DNA of 23,622 nucleotides from Chlorobiales bacterium (GTDB lineage: Bacteria > Bacteroidota > Chlorobiia > Chlorobiales > Chlorobiaceae). Every line of letters starts with the position of its first letter. Position 1 is the stretch's first letter. Where the stretch lies: NCBI GenBank assembly GCA_022360415.1, contig JAKSDB010000086.1, positions 1-23,622 on the forward strand, in the 5' to 3' direction. A program made the position numbers and the translations under genes. The notes beneath the pieces are model-generated. The model did not search any database. It saw only the letters and a list, made by a program, of their open reading frames with translations, and was not told the DNA's origin. Positions 15,172-22,624 of this stretch are shown here, piece after piece.

Positions 15172-15435
15172 ATGCCAATGAACATTAATCTAACCCCGTT
15201 GCTTGAAAAGATGGTGCGAGACAAAGTCAAGTCGGGACTCTATACGTCTGCAAGTGAGGTTATTCGTGAGGCATTGCGTCTTATGGATGAGCAGGATTCT
15301 ATTCGTCAGGCAAAGATGGATATTTTGAGCCAGGATATTCGCGCTGGAATGGAGAGCGGTAAGGCGGTTGTCTGGAATCCTGAAGAGATAAAAAAAGCAG
15401 ACCGGAAAAAACAGAACGAAAGGCAGGATTCATGA
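15172..15435 (+). CDS. parD: ParD-type ribbon-helix-helix antitoxin
   Basis: The 87-residue protein starts with a short beta strand ('MNINLTPLLEKMV'), followed by 'KVKSGLYTSASEVIREALRLMDEQD', the classic ParD/CopG helix pair that forms a dimeric ribbon-helix-helix DNA-binding domain. The charged C-terminal tail ('VVWNPEEIKKADRKKQ') is the expected toxin-binding, disordered segment. A strong AGGAGG is 5 bases before the ATG. It should neutralise the downstream ParE and repress the operon through the palindromic half-sites upstream. Confidence 0.92.
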   Translation: MPMNINLTPLLEKMVRDKVKSGLYTSASEVIREALRLMDEQDSIRQAKMDILSQDIRAGMESGKAVVWNPEEIKKADRKKQNERQDS

Positions 15436-15436
15436 T

Positions 15437-15736
15437 ATGCCAACAATCATTATTCGCCCCCTTGCTGTAGAGGATCTTGCCGAGATATGGGATTACATAG
15501 CTGAAGACAGTCCTAACCGTGCTAATTCTTTTATTGATTCCATAGACAGGCAATTCCACAAACTGGCAGAATCCCCCCATATCGGTCGATCCCGCTCTGA
15601 GCTTCTGTCAGGGTTACTTAGTTATCCTATTGGCCGATATATCGTTTTTTATCTCATTATTTCTGGCGGAATAGAAATTGTCAGAGTGTTGCACGCCGCA
15701 CGTGATATCGATGAGCATTTTACTATTCAGGAATAA
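15437..15736 (+). CDS. parE: ParE/RelE-superfamily toxin
   Basis: The 99-residue protein reads as a full ParE: 'IIIRPLAVEDLAEIWDYIAEDSPNRANSFIDSI', then 'FHKLAESPHIGRSRSEL', then 'LSYPIGRYIVFYLI' and 'IEIVRVLHAARDID'. ParE toxins poison DNA gyrase; other members of the fold cleave mRNA, but the sequence pattern favours ParE. The ATG follows the parD stop with one base between, so the pair is coupled. No truncation or internal stop is visible, so the system may be active. Confidence 0.92.
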   Translation: MPTIIIRPLAVEDLAEIWDYIAEDSPNRANSFIDSIDRQFHKLAESPHIGRSRSELLSGLLSYPIGRYIVFYLIISGGIEIVRVLHAARDIDEHFTIQE

Positions 15737-15742
15737 CCACGA

Positions 15743-16066
15743 TTGCTGGAAACTCGCCTAATCGGTTACGTTCAAGTCTCGATTAACGGACAGGAACTTC
15801 ATTCGCAGATAGACTCGCTGAAAAAAGCCGATGTGCTTGAAAAGCTAATTTTTATCGACAAGGCTAGCGGTGCGAAATCTGAACATCCAGGACTCGACAG
15901 TTGCATAAACGAATAGAAAAAGAAGGGGGGCATTCTTATGATCTGGAGAATAGAACGGCTTGGGAGGTCTCTAAAACATCTCATCGAAACTGTTGAGCAA
16001 CTGATGGAAAGGGGAATGGGATTTCGATTAATGATGGGGGCATCTTTCGCTAGCAGAATCCTTTAA
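15743..16066 (+). pseudogene. resolvase relic A: N-terminal half of a serine recombinase with nonsense codon
   Basis: One frame from TTG 15743 reads 'RLIGYVQVSINGQELHSQIDSLKK', 'IFIDKASGAKSEHPGLDSC', then an in-frame TAG (15914-15916), then 'MIWRIERLGRSLKHLIETVEQLMERGMGFR'. This is the catalytic domain of a Tn3/Hin-type serine resolvase (usual form GYxRVSTxxQ ... FxDKxSGAKxxRPGLD ... WRLDRLGRSLKHL). The nucleophilic Ser is still there, but the Arg two residues before it is now Gln. After 'GFR' a small frameshift leads into an 'INDGGI' reading in another frame, and similarity then stops. No C-terminal helix-turn-helix follows. It directly follows parE. Confidence 0.88.
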
Positions 16067-16135
16067 CGACCGTTCGACCAAGAAAGCATGAGAACCTGTT
16101 CCGTACCTTTCATGATTTTAACCGGACACCATTGA

Positions 16136-16993
16136 TTACAACTCATCACGCCAAGCTTTTTCACCAGCCTTGCGAATAACATCCTCATCAGATATGTTTT
16201 TAACAAAACTTATGTCGGTGTATTTTTGCGGCAAGTCACCATAAGCAGATTCAGCGTAAAGAAATAAATAGTTTTCTAAATTTCTGAGCTCTTTCGGAGG
16301 AAGATTCTTCAGTAATGCATATTTTTCAATCATAGGCTTAAACTCAGCGCCGATCTCACTCAATCCATTGAAAAACAGCAATACCATCTCATATACAGAA
16401 AGCTGTGCTCTAAGAAATTTGATATATCTTTCTTTTTCTTCTTTATTATCAATTCTATGAACAAAGCGAACAATATGATATAGATTTCTGAAATAGTGTC
16501 CTATATAATGAGAATAATCATTATAAATACTCTCCCATTCCTCTGAAACACGATCTAAAAACTTATCCGGTTCAGGAAACATCATTTTTATGGGATCTAC
16601 TTTTGAATAAAAATACTTAAAACAGTCTCGTCCATCATAAATGCATTGGGTCTTTTCATCCTTTACCCTAATACCAGAAACAATTTCATGATGCAATGTA
16701 AGCAACTGAAAAAACTTGTTCTCTACAGATTGATTCTTGTTGGACCGCCATTGAATATGTAGGGTCACAATAAGAGCTATAAAAGCCATAAATCCGAAAA
16801 ACGGATTTAAAATGCCGCCAACAAAATCGCCAAAGGCACCCCAATCCACATTCTTAGTTGAAATCGGAGAGCCTTGAAAATTTAAATAATAGACAAGAAA
16901 GACACCAAGGTATGAAACAAGTGATACTAAAAACAAAAAGACAAGGACAAGCAATAAGTTATCCTCAATAAACTTTTCAACTTTCTTTGCCAT
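16136..16993 (-). CDS. putative phage abortive-infection membrane protein (putAbiC-like)
   Basis: The 285-residue protein has two N-terminal membrane helices, residues about 12-36 and about 55-78, around 'VDWGAFGDFVGGILNPFFGF', a signature I associate with the putAbiC family (putative phage abortive infection protein, Pfam). The cytosolic part continues with 'FFQLLTLHHEIVSGI', 'GHYFRNLYHIVRFV' and 'FLRAQLSVYEMVLLFFNGLS', again the family pattern. Members are thought to act in anti-phage defence by killing or arresting infected cells; the mechanism is not known to me. The gene is intact, markedly A+T-rich, opposite in strand to its surroundings and bracketed by dead resolvases, all consistent with horizontal arrival. 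No Shine-Dalgarno is seen before its ATG. Confidence 0.78.
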   Translation of the reverse strand: MAKKVEKFIEDNLLLVLVFLFLVSLVSYLGVFLVYYLNFQGSPISTKNVDWGAFGDFVGGILNPFFGFMAFIALIVTLHIQWRSNKNQSVENKFFQLLTLHHEIVSGIRVKDEKTQCIYDGRDCFKYFYSKVDPIKMMFPEPDKFLDRVSEEWESIYNDYSHYIGHYFRNLYHIVRFVHRIDNKEEKERYIKFLRAQLSVYEMVLLFFNGLSEIGAEFKPMIEKYALLKNLPPKELRNLENYLFLYAESAYGDLPQKYTDISFVKNISDEDVIRKAGEKAWRDEL

Positions 16994-17431
16994 ATTAACA
17001 ATAATTAAAGATTGACTTTATTGATACATATACCGATATCCATTCAGTAGTGACCAGGAAAAGATAAAGAAAGCTTGAAAAATCGAGAAGTTGAGGCTAT
17101 TAAAAGTGATTGAAATCATCAACAACTGCCGAATTCAAAAGGAGTTTTAGAACGTAAGATAAGTTATGCCGATTCTCAGTGAGTTGCTCAAATCTTTTCC
17201 GTGATATGAACTCAAAAACGTTATTAAAGCCATCACTATACGAAGTGCTTTAGGTCTGCTTACAAGGCGAAATGGTAAAATAGGGTAATAAACCACTTCC
17301 AAGACTTAAATATTCATGATACTGTGGCTGGGAACATTAAGTGTGGCAGCAAAAATCGGTTTCACCAATTTGACGCACAACATGATAAGCTGTTTGCAGC
17401 TGAACATGCGTGTTCGCAGTGACTTTCTCAT
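16994..17431. other. 438-bp A+T-rich stretch without a gene
   Basis: This lies between the putAbiC start and resolvase relic B. All frames are short and broken. A segment near 17167 ('MPILSELLKSFP' then a stop) faintly recalls IS4-type transposase N termini but cannot be followed further. It should hold the leftward putAbiC promoter, though I see no convincing box. It could contain the old res site of relic B; I cannot delimit one. Confidence 0.4.
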
Positions 17432-17962
17432 GGGATAAGTGCATCTATAGTGCAGAAATTACAGGCATTTCAAGCCCAAAATGTGCTAAAGGACAGTTTT
17501 TTCGGCATCGATAACGATTCTTCCAGAACAAACAGAAAAGCGAGATATATCAAATATAAATTATTCAAAGTCTCCTTAAAGTTTAGTTGGAATAAGGTAG
17601 ATATGAGCCAGTTGGTCAAGGATTTTGATGGGAAGAGTGTCGCTGTCAGGTTTCTCGATGATGGCATCAGTACCGAAGGAAGGATGGGGAAAATGGCAGC
17701 GACGATTCTCTATGCTATCGCTCAGGTAGAACGGTAGCCTATTCTGAAACGGATCAACGAGGGGCGCTTGGAAGCGAAAGCCAAAGGCGTACAATTCGGA
17801 AGAAAACGGTCTATCGACCGAAGAAAAAAAGTTCTTGCCCTGAAAGAGCAGGGGCTTGGTGCCATTGATATAGCCCGGCAGATATATATTGTTGGGTCTG
17901 CCTTGTATGTGATCCTTCAGGATAAAAAGAATCTTGCCTCGGAATCTGAAACATCTCACTGA
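17432..17962 (+). pseudogene. resolvase relic B: decayed Tn3-family TnpR-like gene
   Basis: A single frame covers a worn N-terminal domain ('ISASIVQKLQAFQAQNVL', 'GIDNDSSRTNRK') and then a clear match to Tn3-type resolvase: 'MSQLVKDFDGKSVAVRFLDD', 'GISTEGRMGKMAATILYAIAQVER', a TAG (17735-17737), 'INEGRLEAKAKGVQFGRKRSIDR' and the helix-turn-helix 'ALKEQGLGAIDIARQIYIVGSALYVIL'. About seven residues covering the conserved LDRLGR segment appear to be missing, the start codon is lost and the N-terminal Tyr-x-Arg is gone, so the gene is dead. Its C terminus runs straight into relic C. Confidence 0.85.
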
Positions 17963-18257
17963 TATTCTCAAAGGTAAAAAGATGTGCAGTAGGATTCCGC
18001 GCGATCAATGATGGCGGCATTGATACCACTACTGCATCCGACGAGTCGTATTCAATATTTTCGTCACACTGGCTCAGTTCGAGCGCAGGTCGGTCTAAGA
18101 ACCCACGCAGGCAAGACTGAAAGCTGCTTGGGCAAGAGGGACAAAGGGAGGAAGGCCAAAAATCTCTCCTAATGATCCGAAGGCCAAGATGGAGAAGAAA
18201 TAGAGCAAGAACTACAGTATCATTGTTGGGGAGACCTGCAATACTATAGGGGCTTAG
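17934..18257 (+). pseudogene. resolvase relic C: C-terminal half of a type A serine recombinase
   Basis: Pieces in three frames together spell a resolvase C-terminal half: 'RNLKHLTDILKG' (about 17941-17976), 'VGFRAINDGGIDTTTASDE' (17989-18045), then 'TLAQFERRSV' stop 'EPTQARLKAAWARGTKGGRPK' and 'SPNDPKAKMEKK' stop (18066 on), with a last trace 'GETCNTIGA'. These match the usual '..TDTTTASGxLxFxIFxxLAQFERxLIxERTxAGLxAARARGRKGGRPK' pattern. At least two frameshifts and two stops are present. It belongs to the same subfamily as relic A and overlaps it over the RSLKHL...INDGGI segment, so it is not simply the missing half of the same gene unless duplicated. Confidence 0.82.
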
Positions 18258-18326
18258 CTGCCGGGTAGGTATAAACGTAATTCCTTAGAAAATGAGTGTA
18301 GAACACGCCGGATTGCAACAACTGAA

Positions 18327-18353
18327 TTGAAAACAATCTCTGAACAGTATAAT
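18327..18353 (+). promoter_or_regulatory. candidate promoter for the ApeA-like gene
   Basis: TTGAAA (18327-18332) and a perfect TATAAT (18348-18353) are separated by 15 bases, slightly short of ideal, and lie 49 bases upstream of the ATG at 18403. Confidence 0.45.
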
Positions 18354-18402
18354 GATCTTGGGACAGGTGAATATTTAATAAGCTTTCAAAAAGCCTTCGA
18401 TA

Positions 18403-19896
18403 ATGAAACGGAAATTACGGCTAAATGGCTTCTTCGAGCTATCAAATGCTCAGCAAGCTCACGGTGAGCTCTTGATAAAGGGGCGAAAATCTCTATTAAC
18501 ACTGACTAGTCAATCCAAATTGCCATCATTGAGTGAAGAAAATGTTATGTATGGCAAAACGGTTGACGGTCAAAAGGTGTCGTGCATTTCTTGTGTGACC
18601 CTATCTCAAGGTGACAACTGGTCAGATAACGAGTTTACACATCATTTGGCTCATGTGTTTCCTCACTTTGTGACTGTTGGCCATGAACATCTTGATCCAG
18701 TCTTGCCAGTAGTGCATGGTATTGAATTCACAGTCGATGACCTACAATATTTATTCTATGATTTCGATGCATTTGGGAGTGTTTTTGCAGCTAATGACAT
18801 CATTGGCCAAGTGCTAGACGCTAAGAACCTTAAGCGCCCAGTAGAGATAGGCGAACATCCTATGGTTGCATATTTTGCTGGAAAATTGACTGTTATCGAA
18901 GTGAAAACGGATATTGGTAAAATGATTGTTTGGCGGCGTATAGCGCATAATACAGGAGGCCCGAAGGGGGTTTTTATGAAAAATCGCATGGTAGTGTCTC
19001 TTGAAATGGGTCCTCCTGTTACGTTTGAGAATGCAATTGATCGGATGAGGATAATTACTCGTTTTCTGTCACTGATGGCAGGTAGACGACAGATAGCTTA
19101 TGATATCCACCTGAGAACCTCAGCTTATACTGATAAATCGAGTAAATCAACACAAGTGTACTGGACCACTCCTCCGAAGTCATATAAATCCCAGAACGAA
19201 GGATTAACACCAGATATAAGATCTATACCCATAAACCCTATTCAGAATCCGGATGAGTTCTCGATAGTTTTTAAGGACTGGGTTCGCCGAGATGCAAAGT
19301 GGCAGGTTCCCCGTATTCGTTACGAAGATTGTCTGAGTAATGGTAATTACTATGATACAAACCGTCTCATTGCAGCAGCAAACATGTTTGATATCCTTCC
19401 AGAAAATGCCGTTCCTCAAAACATAACCCTTCCCGATGACCTTGCTGATTCACGGGATGAATGCGTGAAAATTCTTAACAGTCATCCGAAAAGTGATGTA
19501 CGTGATAGAGCGATCCAGGCTCTTAAACGGATGGAGAAAGCATCGCTAAGGAGGAAAATCTCATATCATGCTGAAAAGGTAAAAACATCTTTTCAGCCAC
19601 TTTTAAATGAAATGGAATTTGTTATCCGTCTTTCTGTAAAATGCAGAAACTACTTTGTTCACGGTGATGATAATAAATTTGATTTTAGAACTGTCGAGCC
19701 ATTCCTACCCTTTTTAACAGACACTTTAGAGTTTATTTTTGCAGCATCTGACTTGATAGAGGGAGGGTGGGGTGCATCGAAGTGGATGAAAAGGGCATTT
19801 CTGTCTTCGGGCCATTCATTCGCTCGATTTATAGATCAATATCATACTGCATTAACTGAATTGAAGCTTGCAATGGACCTGAGCCCGAAAAACTAG
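18403..19896 (+). CDS. ApeA-like anti-phage protein with C-terminal HEPN ribonuclease motif
   Basis: The 497-residue protein opens with 'MKRKLRLNGFFELSNAQQAHGEL' and a 'VMYGKTVDGQKVSCISC' strand, the pattern I associate with the ApeA N-terminal domain (G-F-x-L ... G.L ... I.G...dG..v.L..C). The C-terminal region from about residue 385 is helical and contains 'KCRNYFVHGDDNKFD', in which Arg415-x4-His420 is the HEPN RNase motif (Rx4-6H). ApeA proteins are single-gene defences shown to protect E. coli against phages; HEPN RNases generally act by cleaving tRNA or other RNA on infection. The gene is intact, A+T-rich and follows the resolvase relics. The family call is by eye; another two-domain HEPN protein is possible. 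No clear ribosome site precedes the ATG. Confidence 0.72.
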   Translation: MKRKLRLNGFFELSNAQQAHGELLIKGRKSLLTLTSQSKLPSLSEENVMYGKTVDGQKVSCISCVTLSQGDNWSDNEFTHHLAHVFPHFVTVGHEHLDPVLPVVHGIEFTVDDLQYLFYDFDAFGSVFAANDIIGQVLDAKNLKRPVEIGEHPMVAYFAGKLTVIEVKTDIGKMIVWRRIAHNTGGPKGVFMKNRMVVSLEMGPPVTFENAIDRMRIITRFLSLMAGRRQIAYDIHLRTSAYTDKSSKSTQVYWTTPPKSYKSQNEGLTPDIRSIPINPIQNPDEFSIVFKDWVRRDAKWQVPRIRYEDCLSNGNYYDTNRLIAAANMFDILPENAVPQNITLPDDLADSRDECVKILNSHPKSDVRDRAIQALKRMEKASLRRKISYHAEKVKTSFQPLLNEMEFVIRLSVKCRNYFVHGDDNKFDFRTVEPFLPFLTDTLEFIFAASDLIEGGWGASKWMKRAFLSSGHSFARFIDQYHTALTELKLAMDLSPKN

Positions 19897-20042
19897 ACCA
19901 CTTGGTTGTAGAAAAAATGCTTAAGCTGTATAGAAAAAACAGAATTTTGCCAAGAAGAAGTTGTTGATTGATCGGGGCACGTCCGAAGAGCGGTTTTGAA
20001 ACCTTTTTTCTCCTCCGTGCATAGAATAAAGAAACAGCAATT

Positions 20043-20060
20043 TTTACAACCTGTTGTAAA
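20043..20060 (+). promoter_or_regulatory. 18-bp palindrome abutting a ribosome binding site
   Basis: TTTACAAC-CT-GTTGTAAA has perfect 8-bp arms with a 2-bp centre and ends directly at the GGAGGGG Shine-Dalgarno (20061-20067) of the small lipoprotein gene. A dimeric repressor bound here, or local RNA pairing, could control that gene. Confidence 0.5.
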
Positions 20061-20070
20061 GGAGGGGATT

Positions 20071-20322
20071 ATGAGGCATGGTAGAATGCTGCTGGTGGTG
20101 CTGCTGTTTGTTTTCGCGCTTCCTCTGCAGTCTTGTGTGGTGACAAAGCCTGCCCGGCCGGGGCCTAACTTTGTGTGGGTGGAGCGCCATGTCGCTCCTT
20201 CAGGTGTGATTGTTCCGGGCCACTGGAAGTATATCGGACCTCACAAGCCTCATCGAGTGTGGGTGCCGGGCCATTACAACCGACGAGGACGCTGGATTCC
20301 CGGTCATTGGAGATACCGTTGA
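20071..20322 (+). CDS. small lipoprotein with WxPGHW repeats
   Basis: An 83-residue protein. I use ATG 20071 because GGAGGGG lies 3-10 bases before it and a clean lipoprotein signal follows, with lipobox LQSC (Cys22); longer in-frame starts (19996) put unlikely sequence before the signal. After the Cys come three repeats of the type V/I-x-PGHW/Y ('VIVPGHW', 'VWVPGHY', 'RWIPGHW'), known from small envelope proteins of the WxxGxW/YXWxPGxW class. Probably anchored in the outer membrane facing the periplasm. Function unknown. It converges on pyrC with 3 bases between the stops. Confidence 0.85.
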   Translation: MRHGRMLLVVLLFVFALPLQSCVVTKPARPGPNFVWVERHVAPSGVIVPGHWKYIGPHKPHRVWVPGHYNRRGRWIPGHWRYR

Positions 20323-20325
20323 GCC

Positions 20326-21648
20326 CTACTCCAGTCCGTGCAGCACACCCTTATGGTAAATTCCCACAGCCCTTCCTTTCATGGTCCGGTTGAGAAACGG
20401 AGTGTTTCTTGACTTGGAGCGGACGAGGTCTTCGGTATAGGTCCAGGTTTCTTCGGGGTCGATGAAGGTGAAATTCGCCGGGCTGCCGGGTTCGAAAAGG
20501 ACGGGGGAGAGTCCCATGATCTTTCTCGGGTTGGAGGAGAGCATCTCGATTGCTCTGTAAAGAGTGATTTTCCCGGTATGCACCAGTTCGGAGAAGGTCA
20601 GTCCGACGGAGGTTTCAAGGCCGATGATGCCGAATGCAGCCTGATCGGCGGGGCACTCTTTTTCATGGCGCGCATGCGGTGCATGGTCGCAGGCAATGGC
20701 ATCAATCGTGCCGTCAGAGAGAGCCTCGAGAAGTGCTTCCCGGTTTTCCCTGCTGCAAAGCGGCGGTTTCATGATATAATGACCTTTGTCATCGGCTTCG
20801 TAGAGATCCTGCTCGGTGAGCGTAAAGTGATGCGGCGTGACTTCGCAGGTAACCTGCATGCCTTTTGCTTTCGCTTCGCGGACAAGATCGAGGGCTCCGG
20901 CAGTACTGATATGGGCGACGTGATACTTCGGAGAGGCTACAGGCGGATTGAGCTTGTGCTTTTGAAGGTATTCCATCAGGTTGATATCCCTCGCGAGCGT
21001 AATGACTTCAGCCGCGTCAGGTATTCCCCTGAGCCCCAGAAGAGCTGAGTAGCTTCCTTCGTTCATGACCCCTCCTGACGAGAGGGAGGTATCTTCGCAG
21101 TGCTGGATTACCAGCAGATCGAAGCTTGCCGAATATTCAAACACCAATCGCATCATCCGGCTTGTCTGCACAGCGGTACCGTCGTCCGATATCGCCCTGA
21201 TGCCGTAAGAGCAGAGCTTGCCGTAAGGGGAGAGCGTTTCTCCCATGCTGCCTTCTGTCATGGCAGCAACGATTTCAATATCAACCGGCAGATCGGCAGC
21301 GTTGTGCTTGATAAATGCGGCTCCCAGCGGGCTGTCAATGACCGGTTTGGTGTTGGGCATGACGGCGACGCCGGTGAACCCCCCGGCAACGGCGGCCCTG
21401 GAACCGGTTTCAAGTGTTTCCTTGTATTCCTGCCCGGGCTCCCTGAAGTGGCAGTGCATGTCGAAAAGTCCTGATGCAATAACTTTTCCTTTCATGTCAA
21501 TAACACGGTCATTCGTGCCGGAAGGTATGGTTTCTTCTCCGAAGGTAACCGCGTCGATCATCCCGGTTTCAGAAACCTTTATGGAGCCCTGCATGTCGAG
21601 ATTCTGTGCGGGGTTTATCAGTTTTGCATTCTCGAAAATGATGTTCAT
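20326..21648 (-). CDS. pyrC: dihydroorotase
   Basis: The 440-residue amidohydrolase converts carbamoyl-aspartate to dihydroorotate, step three of de novo pyrimidine synthesis, in the cytosol. Visible landmarks are 'GLFDMHCHFREPG' (zinc ligands His65 and His67), 'GVAVMPNTKP', 'CEVTPHHFTLTE' (zinc His) and 'AIACDHAPH' (catalytic Asp). Length and motifs fit the bacterial type I (PyrC of the Bacillus kind) enzyme. I chose ATG 21648 (MNIIFENAKL) instead of the in-frame ATG 21681, because the latter would overlap the upstream gene and the family starts at this strand. It follows the fumarylacetoacetase-family gene by 22 bases, so the two are likely co-transcribed. Confidence 0.95.
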   Translation of the reverse strand: MNIIFENAKLINPAQNLDMQGSIKVSETGMIDAVTFGEETIPSGTNDRVIDMKGKVIASGLFDMHCHFREPGQEYKETLETGSRAAVAGGFTGVAVMPNTKPVIDSPLGAAFIKHNAADLPVDIEIVAAMTEGSMGETLSPYGKLCSYGIRAISDDGTAVQTSRMMRLVFEYSASFDLLVIQHCEDTSLSSGGVMNEGSYSALLGLRGIPDAAEVITLARDINLMEYLQKHKLNPPVASPKYHVAHISTAGALDLVREAKAKGMQVTCEVTPHHFTLTEQDLYEADDKGHYIMKPPLCSRENREALLEALSDGTIDAIACDHAPHARHEKECPADQAAFGIIGLETSVGLTFSELVHTGKITLYRAIEMLSSNPRKIMGLSPVLFEPGSPANFTFIDPEETWTYTEDLVRSKSRNTPFLNRTMKGRAVGIYHKGVLHGLE

Positions 21649-21670
21649 AGTTTCTTTGCCTGGATGATTG

Positions 21671-22390
21671 TTATATGTCAACGACAGCTTCGAGAGCGGT
21701 GAGCAGGGTCAGGTGGCAGCAATTCTTCAGAAAGAGCTCTGCATGCAGCATGTCGCCTTTTTGTACTTTTCCGACTCCCTCGGGGGTACCGGTGAACAAC
21801 AGGTCGCCCGCCCGCAGTCCGTAAATATAAGACAAATAAGATATCAGTGCAGGAACGTCGAACAGCATTTTGTCGGGATTACCTTTCTGGACAACGTTTT
21901 CGTTCAGGGAGAGCTCAAAAGAAAGCTTGTCGGGATCGGGAACGCGGGCTGCCGGAACAAGGTCCGAAACAAGAGAACTGTTTTTAAACCCTTTACATTT
22001 CAGCCACGGTTCACCTTTTCTCTTTGCGTCCATCTGAACGTCGCGCAATGTCATATCGAGCCCGACCCCGTATCCTCCTACAAAAGACAGGGCGTTTTCT
22101 GCCGGAATATCCACGGCGTTTCTGTCAATAAGTACTACCAGCTCAGCTTCATAGTGCATGTTGTTCGAAATCGGCTTTTCCTGATAGCAGGGAATCGACG
22201 TTACGCCGTCGGAGGAAAGGGAGGAAGCCGGTTTGAGAAAAATTATAGGTTCTTCGGGTTTTTCGACTTTTTCCCGGACACTTTTATCTCCGGATTCCCA
22301 CAGCAGCATCTCTTCGGCGTGAAGCTGGTAATTTTTCCCAACACAGTAGAGTGAGGATGGGCAGAGAGAAGATGCCGGTATGAGGTTCAT
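21671..22390 (-). CDS. fumarylacetoacetate hydrolase family protein
   Basis: A 239-residue single-domain FAH-family enzyme. 'YCVGKNYQLHAEEM' near the start, 'EPIIFLKPASSL', 'MHYEAELVVLIDR' (metal-binding Glu residues), 'GYGVGLDMTLRDVQ' and 'LLFTGTPEGVGKVQKGD' are family landmarks. Members hydrolyse, decarboxylate or isomerise acylpyruvates and related 2-oxo acids; single-domain members of this size are often oxaloacetate decarboxylases, acylpyruvases or 2-hydroxyhepta-2,4-diene-1,7-dioate isomerases. The exact reaction is not readable. I place the start at ATG 22390 (MNLIPASS), since the upstream in-frame extension to 22480 adds hydrophobic sequence foreign to the family. Confidence 0.9.
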   Translation of the reverse strand: MNLIPASSLCPSSLYCVGKNYQLHAEEMLLWESGDKSVREKVEKPEEPIIFLKPASSLSSDGVTSIPCYQEKPISNNMHYEAELVVLIDRNAVDIPAENALSFVGGYGVGLDMTLRDVQMDAKRKGEPWLKCKGFKNSSLVSDLVPAARVPDPDKLSFELSLNENVVQKGNPDKMLFDVPALISYLSYIYGLRAGDLLFTGTPEGVGKVQKGDMLHAELFLKNCCHLTLLTALEAVVDI

Positions 22391-22624
22391 GAGTGTGTGA
22401 TTTTCTATGACAATGTATAGAGGTGCCTTTAAGTAGTGGAAATGTATAAATAAATCAATAAAAAGCTCTCGGGCCTTCAATAATCATGCAACGTCTCTCT
22501 TAGGGTGACGTAAAGGATAGAGTAAATTAGTATCTTACAGGTTTACAAAAAGAAACATTGATTCCAGAAAAAGGCATGGGGGCAATAACCCGTTACCCGT
22601 TAAGTTGAAAGAGGTTCAGATTTC

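Noticed and set aside
17167..17290. Possible IS4-type transposase N-terminal remnant
   Set aside because: Only about a dozen residues are suggestive, a stop follows at once and nothing downstream continues the match.
15743..18257. One resolvase gene split by insertion of putAbiC and relic B
   Set aside because: Relics A and C overlap over the RSLKHL...INDGGI segment and differ in sequence there, so a simple split does not fit; an ancient duplication cannot be excluded.
18258..18471. An open frame running into the ApeA-like gene start
   Set aside because: It begins just after a stop in relic C, has no ATG or GTG start, overlaps the better-supported ApeA-like frame by about 70 bases and shows no domain.
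20578..21474. Several plus-strand frames opposite pyrC
   Set aside because: They mirror a conserved dihydroorotase and show no motifs.
22391..22624. Possible 6S RNA next to the 5-formyltetrahydrofolate cyclo-ligase gene, as in proteobacteria
   Set aside because: I could not find the long complementary ends or central bubble of 6S RNA; the stretch looks like a divergent promoter region.
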